From an uncultured Muribaculum sp. (GTDB lineage: Bacteria > Bacteroidota > Bacteroidia > Bacteroidales > Muribaculaceae): a stretch of DNA of 41,574 bases. A program made the position numbers and the translations under genes. The DNA is taken from NCBI GenBank assembly GCA_910589555.1, contig CAJUTE010000023.1:1-41574 (forward strand). The letters run 5' to 3'. Each line of letters begins with the position of its first letter. Within the stretch, counting starts at the first letter, position 1. The notes below the pieces were generated by a model. It did no database searches. It was given only the letters and a program-made list of their open reading frames with translations, and was not told the origin of the DNA. Positions 30,886 through 39,708 of the stretch are shown here, in pieces.

Positions 30886-31596
30886 TTAAGAATGTAGTTG
30901 GTTCAAAATGTGTATGGTGTCACACGCTGTCAACGCTGCGGTTTCGGTGCGCAGTCGATTGTCTCCGAGTGTCACCGGCACCATGCCTTTAGCCAAGGCT
31001 GACTTTATTTCTTCGATGTCGAAGTCACCTTCAGGGCCGATGAGGATGGTGACGCTTTTGGCTCCGGAATATTCTTTAGCCAGTAATTTGCGAGGTATGG
31101 TAGGGTCGCAATAGGCTATGAATTTAGCCTCCGAATCATCGTTGCTTATAAAGTCGGCAAATGGAGTCATGGGCATTATCTCGGGCAGCGTGGCTTTCAG
31201 TGATTGTTTCATCGCCGATACGGCGATGCGTTGCAGCCGGTCGATCTTGAGTTCCTTGCGCTCAGAGTGGCGGCAGAGTAACGGGACAAATCTGTTTACA
31301 CCGATCTCGGTAAGCTTCTCAACGAGCCATTCCATCCGGTCCATATTTTTGGTCGGTGCCACGGCAATTGTGATGAAAGTGTCCCACGCGGGATTCTCCC
31401 GGACAGTCTCGATGATCTCCACCTCCATTTTGCGTGGATTGTCATTGACTATGCGGCATTGATAGCGATATCCTTTTCCATCGATTACCTCGATTTCATC
31501 ACCGCATTTGTGTCGTAGCACACGCAAGCAGTGTTTAGCTTCGTCCTCAGGCAGTGAAAGGGTTTCGGCTATGTCAGGGGCATAGAATTGAATCAT
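30886..31596 (-). CDS. rsmE: 16S rRNA m3U1498 methyltransferase
   Basis: This 236-residue SPOUT methyltransferase would methylate U1498 of 16S rRNA in the mature small subunit. The N-terminal PUA-like region contains the family phrase LPEDEAKHCLRVLRHKCGDEIEVIDGKG. The knotted C-terminal domain has MDRMEWLVEKLTEIGVNRFVPLLCRHSERK and the SAM-binding ILIGPEGDFDIEEI followed by VTLGDNRLRTETAA. The start overlaps the stop of the upstream transporter by 4 nt. Confidence 0.95.
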   Translation of the reverse strand: MIQFYAPDIAETLSLPEDEAKHCLRVLRHKCGDEIEVIDGKGYRYQCRIVNDNPRKMEVEIIETVRENPAWDTFITIAVAPTKNMDRMEWLVEKLTEIGVNRFVPLLCRHSERKELKIDRLQRIAVSAMKQSLKATLPEIMPMTPFADFISNDDSEAKFIAYCDPTIPRKLLAKEYSGAKSVTILIGPEGDFDIEEIKSALAKGMVPVTLGDNRLRTETAALTACDTIHILNQLHS

Positions 31597-32927
31597 GGCT
31601 TCTCAGGGGTATGTTTGTATTTGAACAATATATTGAACAGAATGACCACCACGAGCGCATAGGCTGAGAATATCAACCAAGGCGCTGACCAATTGCCTAC
31701 CATATATACGCTTCCGTCAACAACTGTCGGCGCGATGAATCGGTTTACTATAGCGCCTGCGATAATCATGCCGAATGATGCTCCGAGCCCGTTAGTCATG
31801 AGCATGAACAGTCCCTGAGCCGATGCTTTGATATTGTTGTCGGTTTCCTGTTCGACAAACAGAGCACCTGACACATTGAAGAAGTCAAATGCGACTCCAT
31901 AGACGATCATTGACAGGATCAACAGCCATAGCCCTGAGCCGGGATTGCCTATGCCAAAGAATCCGAAGCGTAGGACCCATGCTATCATGGCGATGGTTAT
32001 CACTCGCTTTATGCCGTATCTCTTCAGGAAGAAAGGAATGAGGAGAATGCACAATGCCTCGGAAATCTGAGAGATGGATGTGAGCAAGGTTGCATTGTTG
32101 GCGCCAAATGTATTGGCAAATTCAGGGTTGGCTTTGAAACTCGATATGAATGGAGTGGCATATCCATTGGTGATCTGCAACGCCACGCCGAGAAGCATGG
32201 AAAAGATGAAGAAGATAAACATCCGGCGGTCTTTGAGCAACTTGAACGCGTCAAGTCCAAGAATAGACATGATGCCTTTTCCTGCATCGTTTTTCCCTGC
32301 ATTCGGGATATCGGGAAGGAAGAAACTGTATAAACCGAGAATGAATCCGAGCACTGAACTTACAAGCAGCTGCATATCGGTGTACTGGAAGCGGAAAGCG
32401 GCATTAGGATTGCTGTCGGAAATGGTGAATCCGAAGGCTCCGTCGTTATAGTAGCAGCAGTTCACGAACCACATGGCGATTATGAAGCCCACAGTGCCAA
32501 GGACTCTGATAGGGGGGAACGCCTTGACCGTGTCATAATTGCGTTGCTTCAAGATGGAGAATGATACTGAATTGGAGAGTGCGATGGTGGGCATATAGAA
32601 TGCGACGCTGCACGTGAATATGGTAAAGAATGGACCAAATTCAAGTGTGGGGTTGGATTGGGCATAGAACCATGCGACAAGCATGAATGCTGCTGCGGTT
32701 ATGTGGCATATTCCCAGCAGGCGTTGTGCGTGTACCCAGCGGTCGGCGACTACTCCCATTATAGCGGGCATGAAAATTGAAACAAAGCCTCCTACTGCAT
32801 AGAACCATGAAATCTCCGAGCCAAGTCCTGCCGAGCCAAGGAACTGTCCGAGACATATAAGGTAACTGCCCCACACGGCAAACTGCATGAAGCTCAGAAA
32901 TGACAATCTGATCTTTGTATTGTCCAT
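31593..32927 (-). CDS. MFS nucleoside:H+ symporter family transporter
   Basis: This 444-residue protein has 12 predicted helices. The start, MDNTKIRLSFLSFMQFAVWGSYLICLGQFL, and the segment MPAIMGVVADRWVHAQRLLGICH are typical of the NupG/XapB nucleoside permease family. The family imports nucleosides with protons; exact specificity is not readable. It overlaps rsmE by 4 nt and follows the bifunctional nuclease gene by 26 nt. A salvage role beside a nuclease is attractive but only inferred. Confidence 0.88.
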   Translation of the reverse strand: MDNTKIRLSFLSFMQFAVWGSYLICLGQFLGSAGLGSEISWFYAVGGFVSIFMPAIMGVVADRWVHAQRLLGICHITAAAFMLVAWFYAQSNPTLEFGPFFTIFTCSVAFYMPTIALSNSVSFSILKQRNYDTVKAFPPIRVLGTVGFIIAMWFVNCCYYNDGAFGFTISDSNPNAAFRFQYTDMQLLVSSVLGFILGLYSFFLPDIPNAGKNDAGKGIMSILGLDAFKLLKDRRMFIFFIFSMLLGVALQITNGYATPFISSFKANPEFANTFGANNATLLTSISQISEALCILLIPFFLKRYGIKRVITIAMIAWVLRFGFFGIGNPGSGLWLLILSMIVYGVAFDFFNVSGALFVEQETDNNIKASAQGLFMLMTNGLGASFGMIIAGAIVNRFIAPTVVDGSVYMVGNWSAPWLIFSAYALVVVILFNILFKYKHTPEKP

Positions 32928-32953
32928 CTTAAATACGGTATTATTTAGGTTAA

Positions 32954-33562
32954 TTAATTGTCGTTTTCTTCAATCTCTTTTCTTAAAATATCGATTTGAG
33001 CTGAAATCTTCGCCGCTTCCTCATATCGTTCCTCCGAGATGCTCTCCTGTAGCGAGTTTTCAAGCTCATGAAGCTTTTTTATCTTCGACTCCATGTCATC
33101 AGGCTGTAGCTCTTGGCTCGCGTGGGAGCTTGACGTGTCTACCTCTTCCATGATGAATCCGGTGTCTTCGAGTATTTCCCTTGTGGTGAATATGGGAGCT
33201 TTTGCTCTCAATGCTATTCCTATGGCGTCAGAAGTGCGTCCGTCAAGAACCACCGTGCGTTCACCATCGGTAAATGTGAGTTCCGAATAAAATATCCCGT
33301 CCTCAAATTTGTATATGAATATGTTGTCAAGCTTGACGCCGAAGGCATGGGCAAAGCTCACAAACAGGTCGTGGGTCATGGGGCGCGGAGGTATTATCTT
33401 TTCCAATCTTATTGCGATGGATTGGGCTTCTGATCCTCCTATCACAATGGGAATGCGGTATGGACCGTCAACCTCCCCTAAGATCAGGGCGTAGGCGCCT
33501 GATTGGATCTGGCTGTAGGATATTCCCACCACATTGAGCTGTATTCTTTTTGTATCCGACAT
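32954..33562 (-). CDS. Bifunctional nuclease family protein (DUF151) with UVR motif
   Basis: This 202-residue protein has the DUF151/bifunctional-nuclease domain: YALILGEVDGPYRIPIVIGGSEAQSIAI, RPMTHDLFVSFAHAFGVKLD, VVLDGRTSDAIGIALRAKAPIFTT. A C-terminal UvrB/UvrC-type motif follows at about 155-195 (LENSLQESISEERYEEAAKISAQIDIL). Homologues have been reported as nucleases, but biochemical support for the whole family is thin. It lies 4 nt after mnmA. Confidence 0.9.
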   Translation of the reverse strand: MSDTKRIQLNVVGISYSQIQSGAYALILGEVDGPYRIPIVIGGSEAQSIAIRLEKIIPPRPMTHDLFVSFAHAFGVKLDNIFIYKFEDGIFYSELTFTDGERTVVLDGRTSDAIGIALRAKAPIFTTREILEDTGFIMEEVDTSSSHASQELQPDDMESKIKKLHELENSLQESISEERYEEAAKISAQIDILRKEIEENDN

Positions 33563-33566
33563 TGAA

Positions 33567-34646
33567 TCAAATTATTATATTTCTGCCAGTGATGATGCCG
33601 CTGCCGTAGCATAAATGGGCTTGCTCGTCATATATTACTGCAAATTGTCCCGGCGCGATGCCCTGCACTTTATTCTCCGACTCAATCACGTATTCATTTT
33701 CATTGAGTTTCACAAGTGTAGCAGGAAGGAATTGGGGCATGTGCCTGTTCTTGAAGCATATCTTGGTCTTGGTCATGTTTTCATCCCACGGATTTCCTGA
33801 TATGAAGTGCATCTCATCGAGATGTATCGTGTTGCCGTATTGCTTCTCGGTATCGTATCCCTGGCTCACATACACCACATTGTCATGGATGTTCTTTTTA
33901 ACCACATACCACGGACCTCCGCTGAGCCCTAACCCTTTGCGTTGCCCGATCGTATGAAACCAGAAGCCGTTGTGTTCGCCAAGTTTTTTCCCTGTTTCAA
34001 GCTCTATAATAGCACCTTTCTTAATCCCAAGATGGCGCTTGATGAAATCATTGTAGTTTATTTTGCCGAGGAAGCATATTCCCTGGCTGTCCTTGCGGAA
34101 AGCGTTGGGCATCTTTACGTCAATGGCTATCTCTCTCACCTTGGCTTTGGGCAACGCGCCGAGGGGAAACATCAGGTGTGAAAGCTGGTCGTAGCTGATG
34201 CGTGCAAGAAAATCGGTCTGATCCTTCACCGGATCCACGGCAGTGGCAAGATATACTTTTCCGTCAATTATGTCGGTCGATGCATAGTGGCCGGTAGCTG
34301 TTTTTTCAAATTCATGACCCCAGCGGCGTTCAAAATATCCGAATTTGATCATCTTGTTGCACATTATGTCGGGGTTGGGGGTAAGTCCGGCTCTCACTGT
34401 CCGCAATGCGTATTCCATGACATTATCCCAATATTCCTGATGCAATGACACAACGTCAAACGGACAACCGTATTTTCTCGCAATGAATTGGCACATCTCG
34501 ATATCTTCATCAGCCGAACAATCACCTTCGTCGGTGTCAAGCCCTATGCGGATATAGAATAGATGAAGATCATGACCCTCCTCTTTGAGTCGGTGAACAA
34601 CCACGGCACTGTCTACGCCTCCTGATATAAGTACGGCAATTTTCAT
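33567..34646 (-). CDS. mnmA: tRNA 2-thiouridine synthase MnmA
   Basis: This 359-residue enzyme adds sulfur to U34 of tRNAs for Lys, Glu and Gln, using ATP and a persulfide. The PP-loop SGGVDSA is at 8-14. The catalytic Cys pair is Cys96 (TPNPDIMCNK) and Cys191 (DSQGICFLG). The C-terminal beta domain has GQRKGLGLSGGPWYVV. The length is on the short side but within range. It begins the mnmA-nuclease-transporter-rsmE-kdsA run. Confidence 0.95.
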   Translation of the reverse strand: MKIAVLISGGVDSAVVVHRLKEEGHDLHLFYIRIGLDTDEGDCSADEDIEMCQFIARKYGCPFDVVSLHQEYWDNVMEYALRTVRAGLTPNPDIMCNKMIKFGYFERRWGHEFEKTATGHYASTDIIDGKVYLATAVDPVKDQTDFLARISYDQLSHLMFPLGALPKAKVREIAIDVKMPNAFRKDSQGICFLGKINYNDFIKRHLGIKKGAIIELETGKKLGEHNGFWFHTIGQRKGLGLSGGPWYVVKKNIHDNVVYVSQGYDTEKQYGNTIHLDEMHFISGNPWDENMTKTKICFKNRHMPQFLPATLVKLNENEYVIESENKVQGIAPGQFAVIYDEQAHLCYGSGIITGRNIII

Positions 34647-34673
34647 TAACTAAATATCAATAATTGTTTCAGA

Positions 34674-34703
34674 ATTAATATTGGTGAGATTAATATCGGT
34701 GAG
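34674..34703. repeat. Tandem 15-bp repeat upstream of mnmA
   Basis: Two units, ATTAATATTGGTGAG (34674-34688) and ATTAATATCGGTGAG (34689-34703), differ by one base. They lie 28 nt upstream of the mnmA ATG (34646), in the leader or promoter region. No TAnnTTTG box was found in this 106-bp gap. Confidence 0.6.
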
Positions 34704-34752
34704 GATGAGATTTTAAGTTTCAAGAGAGAGGGTCTGCACGGAGCGGACGGCG

Positions 34753-35253
34753 TTATATTTCCTCCATCTCCTCGCTGTCATCTTTACCTCGGCGGGACAC
34801 TATGAAAAGTGAGATGAAATAATCCAGAGATATTTTCCCGGGACCGGCTATGAGGATATAGATGAATATCCCGATGAACATTATGGGAAGGTAGCCCGGC
34901 TGCAAGCTTGAGAAGAGATAAGGCATTGTATCGGGATAGATGAAATGCAGGATGTGATGCTCGGCAAACATCATGGCGATGATTGCCGGGATTACGGCAA
35001 GGCGGGTCAAGAATCCCACCATGATCAGAATTGAGCAAATCATCTCAATGCATATCATCAGAGTCAGAGAGGTGCTGCCGTCCATGCCAAGAACAGGTGG
35101 GAATGCAGGTGCCAATGAGGTGAAATTAATAAGGTGCCTGATGCCGAACTGCAAGAACATGATGCCGACAAAAAGTCTGATGAACAACCGCGCCATGTTG
35201 CTGTAAGTATAGCCGGTGCATTTTAAAAACAGGTTTTCGAAAAAGAGTTTCAT
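34753..35253 (-). CDS. DoxX family membrane protein
   Basis: This 166-residue inner-membrane protein has four helices in the DoxX pattern: ARLFIRLFVGIMFLQFGIRHLINF, SLTLMICIEMICSILIMVGFLTRLAVIPAIIAMMFAEHHILHF, then GYLPIMFIGIFIYILIAGPGKISLDYFI. The C-terminus is charged (RRGKDDSEEMEEI). DoxX proteins are linked to quinone or redox processes, but this member is unassigned. It starts 5 nt after the DUF5106 gene, so the two are probably co-translated. Confidence 0.85.
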   Translation of the reverse strand: MKLFFENLFLKCTGYTYSNMARLFIRLFVGIMFLQFGIRHLINFTSLAPAFPPVLGMDGSTSLTLMICIEMICSILIMVGFLTRLAVIPAIIAMMFAEHHILHFIYPDTMPYLFSSLQPGYLPIMFIGIFIYILIAGPGKISLDYFISLFIVSRRGKDDSEEMEEI

Positions 35254-35258
35254 CGCGT

Positions 35259-36143
35259 TTATTTTTGATAGAGAGCTTTCGCTATTTGAAGGATACTGTC
35301 AATCGACATATTTCGTGCAATGACTTTATTGTCTTTGTCGAGCAGGTAGATTGCCGGCAGCATTCTCAGGTCGATGGTCTCGCCTGCGTTTTCGGCAACT
35401 CCGGCTTCCCATTCGTAAGGAAAATCGCTCACTGACGCTTTCCACTCATCGCTTGGTTTCCCTACCATTATGTCGATGATTTTTACAGTGCCGGCTTTTG
35501 ACAGGGAGCCTAAGGCGGCATCGGCTTTGAGTCGCAGATGATTCATCGCCACATCAGGGTCGTCGGGAAGATAGAAATAGAGGATTTTATATTCGCCTGG
35601 TTGCTCTTGCGCTTCATGAACAGCATTGTAGCGTGTAGTGTAGCGCAGTGGCAATATGGAGGCTCCCACTTGGGAACTGTTGATCATTTTCACATGTGAA
35701 AGATATTTTTCTTTCTCCTTCTGATTGATTTTTTTGTTGGTGAACACCGCCTTCGTGAAAATGAGGTATGGCTCGTTGGCGATTATGGAAGGATCGGGAC
35801 CATACATTTCCTTTTCCGCGCGTCTCACCAGCTTAAGGATGCTTTTAGCATCGTTTTTGTAGGGAGCCAGCAATGTGTTGATGGATTTCTTCACACTGTC
35901 TGGCGATGCGTAGGGCATGAACGACGTGTAGTCGGCAAATGCTTTGTTGAGCATTGTGGTGTCATTCAGCACTTTTTTCATGTCGGCTCCTTTCCAGAAG
36001 TTCATTATCAGATAGTCAGTGCGCTGTTGCAATGTGGTCAGCGAGTCAGGGATTTCCGGATAGGGGAATGGTGTGGAGTCCTGAGCATTGGCATTGCTAA
36101 GGGCAGATAAAAACAGTATCGCAAAAGTTAAAATTTTTTTCAT
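35259..36143 (-). CDS. Secreted DUF5106 protein with thioredoxin-like end, no CXXC
   Basis: The protein is 294 residues from the ATG ending at 36143 (MKKILTFAILFLSALSNANAQ, a clear signal peptide). Residues 25-160 match the DUF5106-type helical region as I recall it (RTDYLIMNFWKGADMKKVLNDTTMLNKAF). The end resembles a thioredoxin fold: YKILYFYLPDDPDV at the place of the active site, and LRMLPAIYLLDKDNKVIARN with the cis-Pro. The CXXC pair is replaced by PDDPD, so it cannot do dithiol chemistry. It precedes a DoxX gene by 5 nt and has a full promoter. Confidence 0.82.
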   Translation of the reverse strand: MKKILTFAILFLSALSNANAQDSTPFPYPEIPDSLTTLQQRTDYLIMNFWKGADMKKVLNDTTMLNKAFADYTSFMPYASPDSVKKSINTLLAPYKNDAKSILKLVRRAEKEMYGPDPSIIANEPYLIFTKAVFTNKKINQKEKEKYLSHVKMINSSQVGASILPLRYTTRYNAVHEAQEQPGEYKILYFYLPDDPDVAMNHLRLKADAALGSLSKAGTVKIIDIMVGKPSDEWKASVSDFPYEWEAGVAENAGETIDLRMLPAIYLLDKDNKVIARNMSIDSILQIAKALYQK

Positions 36144-36171
36144 TATTGAATCTGGCATAATTTTTGAATAA

Positions 36172-36202
36172 CAAAGTTAAGAAATGGCGGGCTTAGTTCA
36201 AA
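36172..36202 (-). promoter_or_regulatory. Full Bacteroidetes promoter (minus strand)
   Basis: On the minus strand TTTG (36199-36202) is followed after 19 nt by TAACTTTG (36172-36179). The ATG is at 36143. This is the consensus arrangement and supports the chosen start of the DUF5106 gene. Confidence 0.75.
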
Positions 36203-36270
36203 ATATTTATTCAACATTATTAGCCTCCCGAATGTTACTAAAGCATAGGATTTAATAATTTTTATTCATC

Positions 36271-38859
36271 ATGAATTTCAACAACTTTACAATTAAGTCA
36301 CAAGAAGCTATCCAGAAAGCTGTGGAAATCGCCAAGGGTTCAGGCAACCAGGCGATTGAACCGGTGCATCTGTTGAAGGGCTTGATGACTGAGGGTGATT
36401 CTTTGATGCAGTTCATCTTCCAGAAAGTTGGCGCGAATGTCGGTAATGTGGTTTTGTCTATTGACAGGGCTATAGCTTCCGAACCTAAAGTGTCGGGTGG
36501 CGAGCCGTATTTGAGCCGCACTTCTAATGATGTATTGCAGAAATCATTGGACATTGCAAAAAAACAAGGGGACCAGTATGTCACTCTTGAAGCGATATTA
36601 TTGGCTATTTTCACTGTCAAGAGCAGCGCTTCTCAGATTTTGAAGGATGCCGGTTTGAACGAGCATGAGCTGAGCGCGGCTATAGAGGAACTGCGCAAAG
36701 GCAAAAAGGCAACCGACCAGAGCGCTGAGGACACTTATAATGCTTTGAGCAAGTATGCTATCAATCTTAATGAGCGTGCTCGTTCGGGCAAGCTTGACCC
36801 GGTGATAGGCAGAGATGATGAAATACGTCGTGTGTTGCAGATTTTGAGCCGAAGAACAAAGAACAACCCCATGCTTATCGGTGAGCCTGGTACCGGTAAG
36901 ACAGCCATCGCTGAAGGGCTGGCACATAGAATTGTGCGTGGTGATGTTCCTGAGAATCTTAAGAATAAGCAGATTTATTCACTGGATATGGGCGCCCTTG
37001 TTGCAGGAGCGAAATATAAAGGTGAATTTGAGGAACGACTTAAGGCTATCGTGAATGAGGTGACTCAAGCCGATGGCGATATAATACTTTTCATCGACGA
37101 GATCCACACATTGGTTGGCGCCGGAAAAGGTGAGGGGGCGATGGATGCTGCCAATATCCTGAAGCCGGCTCTTGCACGTGGCGAACTGCGCAGTATCGGT
37201 GCCACTACGCTGGATGAGTATCAGAAATATTTTGAAAAAGATAAGGCTCTTGAACGCCGTTTCCAGAAAGTGATGGTCAACGAGCCTGACGAGATGAGCG
37301 CCATCTCTATCCTGAGAGGTCTTAAGGAACGCTACGAGAATCACCATCAAGTGCGCATCCGCGACGAGGCTATTATCGCAGCTGTGCAGTTGTCCGAGCG
37401 TTATATCACTGACCGATTCTTGCCCGATAAGGCTATTGACCTTATTGATGAGGCCGCCTCGAAATTGAGATTGGAGCGTGACAGTGTTCCTCAGGCTCTC
37501 GATGAGATCACACGCAAGATTTCACAACTTGAGATTGAGCGTGAGGCAATCAAGCGTGAGGGGGATCAGGTCAAAATTAAAGATCTCGAAAAAGAGCTTG
37601 CCGATTTGCGTGACGTCGAGAAAGATTTCAAGGCTAAATGGGAATCTCAGAAAGATCTTATCAATCGCATTCAGCAAAATAAGATCGACATCGAGCAATA
37701 CAAGTTTGATGCCGATAAGGCTGAGCGTGAAGGTGACTATGCCAAGGTGGCAGAGATCCGCTACTCAAAAATACAGGAAAAAGAGAAGGAAAACGAGCAT
37801 ATCCAGGAACAACTCCGTGAGATGCAGGGCGATAAGGCTTTGATCAAGGAGGAGGTCGATTCCGATGATATTGCAGACGTTGTGTCACGTTGGACAGGCA
37901 TCCCGGTAAGCAAGATGGTGCAGAGTGAGAAGGAGAAATTGCTGCATCTTGAATCGGAACTCCATAAGCGTGTCGTAGGACAGGAGGAGGCGATTGCAGC
38001 TATTGCCGATGCCGTACGCCGCAGCCGTGCGGGTCTTAATGATCCGCGTCGTCCTATCGGTTCGTTCATTTTCCTTGGCACAACAGGTGTGGGTAAGACT
38101 GAGCTTGCAAAAGCGCTTGCCGAATATCTGTTTGACGATGAGAATATGATGACCCGTATCGACATGAGTGAATATCAGGAGAAGCACACTGTGAGCCGTC
38201 TGGTTGGAGCGCCTCCGGGATATGTAGGATATGATGAAGGTGGACAGTTGACCGAGGCTGTGCGTCGTAAGCCTTACTCGGTTGTACTGTTTGACGAGAT
38301 TGAGAAAGCGCACCCCGATGTGTTCAACATCCTCTTGCAGGTGCTTGATGACGGTCGACTTACTGACAATAAAGGACGACTGGTCAATTTCAAGAACACG
38401 ATTATAATCATGACATCCAATATGGGCTCATCTGTCATCCGTGACAATTTCGCCAATATGACCGATGAAAATCATGCCGAAGTGGTTGAAAAGACCAAGG
38501 AAGAGGTGCTGAATATGCTCAAGCAGACTATTCGTCCCGAGTTCCTGAACCGTATCGATGAGATTATAATGTTCACTCCGCTCAACGAGCGTGAAATTGA
38601 AGAGATAGTCGGTATCCAGGTGTCATCTATCAAGAAGATGCTTGCCAAGAACGGCGTTCAGCTTGATGTCACTCCGCAGGCGTTGTCTTATCTCGCCAAG
38701 GAAGGATACAATCCTGAATTTGGCGCGCGTCCTGTCAAGAGGGTTATCCAGCGTATGGTTCTTAACAGGCTGTCTAAGGATATCCTTGCGCAGAAAGTTG
38801 ACCGCGAACACCCCATTGTGATTGATGTAAAAGATGATGAGTTAATATTTCGCAACTGA
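36271..38859 (+). CDS. clpB: ATP-dependent disaggregase ClpB
   Basis: This 862-residue Hsp100 chaperone resolves protein aggregates with the DnaK system. It has an N-terminal Clp repeat domain (1-145), a first AAA+ module with Walker A GEPGTGKT (204-211) and FIDEIHTLVGAG, and the long coiled-coil M domain (about 410-530, rich in Glu/Lys/Gln) that separates ClpB from ClpA/ClpC. The second AAA+ module has Walker A GTTGVGKT (603-610) and LFDEIEKAHPDVFNILLQ. No CIRCE-type operator or TAnnTTTG box was seen in the 111 bp upstream, which may point to an alternative sigma factor. Confidence 0.98.
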   Translation: MNFNNFTIKSQEAIQKAVEIAKGSGNQAIEPVHLLKGLMTEGDSLMQFIFQKVGANVGNVVLSIDRAIASEPKVSGGEPYLSRTSNDVLQKSLDIAKKQGDQYVTLEAILLAIFTVKSSASQILKDAGLNEHELSAAIEELRKGKKATDQSAEDTYNALSKYAINLNERARSGKLDPVIGRDDEIRRVLQILSRRTKNNPMLIGEPGTGKTAIAEGLAHRIVRGDVPENLKNKQIYSLDMGALVAGAKYKGEFEERLKAIVNEVTQADGDIILFIDEIHTLVGAGKGEGAMDAANILKPALARGELRSIGATTLDEYQKYFEKDKALERRFQKVMVNEPDEMSAISILRGLKERYENHHQVRIRDEAIIAAVQLSERYITDRFLPDKAIDLIDEAASKLRLERDSVPQALDEITRKISQLEIEREAIKREGDQVKIKDLEKELADLRDVEKDFKAKWESQKDLINRIQQNKIDIEQYKFDADKAEREGDYAKVAEIRYSKIQEKEKENEHIQEQLREMQGDKALIKEEVDSDDIADVVSRWTGIPVSKMVQSEKEKLLHLESELHKRVVGQEEAIAAIADAVRRSRAGLNDPRRPIGSFIFLGTTGVGKTELAKALAEYLFDDENMMTRIDMSEYQEKHTVSRLVGAPPGYVGYDEGGQLTEAVRRKPYSVVLFDEIEKAHPDVFNILLQVLDDGRLTDNKGRLVNFKNTIIIMTSNMGSSVIRDNFANMTDENHAEVVEKTKEEVLNMLKQTIRPEFLNRIDEIIMFTPLNEREIEEIVGIQVSSIKKMLAKNGVQLDVTPQALSYLAKEGYNPEFGARPVKRVIQRMVLNRLSKDILAQKVDREHPIVIDVKDDELIFRN

Positions 38860-38952
38860 CGAAAACAATTTTTAAACTTGCTTGTTATCAGTATATAAGC
38901 AACCTGATTATAAACAAAAAAATATTAATGATTCACTAAATAGATTTGTATT

Positions 38953-39432
38953 ATGAAAAAATTGTTGTACATCTTGTTGGCATTGCCGTTATTCTTCGCT
39001 TCATGTAGCGATGATGACAATGATTTACCTGATTTCAGAGTTAAGGTTGATATTTCCGGTCAGAGCGAAGTTACAGAAAATGGAGTGATTGTGATTCCTT
39101 CAGGCAATCAGTTCTCAATCGACGCAATCTCGATTGTGGAAAGCGACGCCAAGGAAATAGCAATAGGTGGGGTTAGCTATTATTGGGACTATATTCTGCT
39201 TGACGCAAGCAATATCATTCCTCCCTATGGCATAACTTTCAACACCACCGGTATTCCTGAAGGCGACCACATTCTGCAAATTTACATGCCGATTTTCGCT
39301 GTTGGTTACAGTCCCGCTGAAGCGTTGCTCACTTATCGTGTGAAGATCGTGGCTCCGGCTGAGGATGAGACTCCTGATGATTCCGGCTCCACAACCACAA
39401 TTACCGCTACTCCTAAAGTAACTCAGAAATAA
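38953..39432 (+). CDS. Small lipoprotein, unknown function
   Basis: This 159-residue protein has a type II signal peptide: MKKLLYILLALPLFFASC followed by SDDDN, the acidic residues that serve as a surface-export-like signal in Bacteroidetes. The mature part is beta-rich (VKVDISGQSEVTENG, YYWDYILLDAS, GDHILQIYMPIF) and may be an Ig-like fold. The C-terminus is a Thr/Ser/Asp-rich tail. I do not recognise the family. TAGATTTG (38941-38948) resembles a -7 box but would leave no leader. A strong terminator follows. Confidence 0.75.
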   Translation: MKKLLYILLALPLFFASCSDDDNDLPDFRVKVDISGQSEVTENGVIVIPSGNQFSIDAISIVESDAKEIAIGGVSYYWDYILLDASNIIPPYGITFNTTGIPEGDHILQIYMPIFAVGYSPAEALLTYRVKIVAPAEDETPDDSGSTTTITATPKVTQK

Positions 39433-39454
39433 ATACACACACTAATAATACTTG

Positions 39455-39492
39455 AAATATATGGCACTCCCGCGGGTGCCATATATTTTTTT
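39455..39492 (+). terminator. Rho-independent terminator
   Basis: A 13-bp stem pairs 39455-39467 (core atatatggcac) with 39476-39488, with an 8-nt GC-rich loop and a T-run to 39492. It ends the small lipoprotein transcript. Confidence 0.85.
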
Positions 39493-39536
39493 ATTAATCT
39501 CAACCGGTAAAAATCTATGGTATTGCGGGGCTTTTC

Positions 39537-39623
39537 GTGAGTAAAACGACCTTCAAGAACTGGAGCAAATTCTCAGGCGATGAAATTATTAGCGAGATAG
39601 ACATCGTCTATAATCCGACATAA
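39537..39623 (+). CDS. Possible 28-codon ORF or gene remnant
   Basis: A GTG-initiated frame reads VSKTTFKNWSKFSGDEI and ends YNPT at TAA 39621-39623. The residue composition looks protein-like, but there is no evident ribosome-binding site or family match. It could be a decayed fragment or chance. The rest of 39493-39708 holds only the promoter of the next gene. Confidence 0.2.
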   Translation: MSKTTFKNWSKFSGDEIISEIDIVYNPT

Positions 39624-39679
39624 TGGTTGTTCGGGATTATTTTTATGCGTTTATTGTCTGATTTTTGGTAGTTTATAGC

Positions 39680-39687
39680 TAAATTTG
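39680..39687 (+). promoter_or_regulatory. Bacteroidetes -7 element (TAAATTTG)
   Basis: TAAATTTG lies 21 nt before the ATG at 39709. It overlaps the in-frame TTG at 39685, which rules out that codon as the start. Confidence 0.55.
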
Positions 39688-39708
39688 CAATTGTTATTAA
39701 GCAAATAT

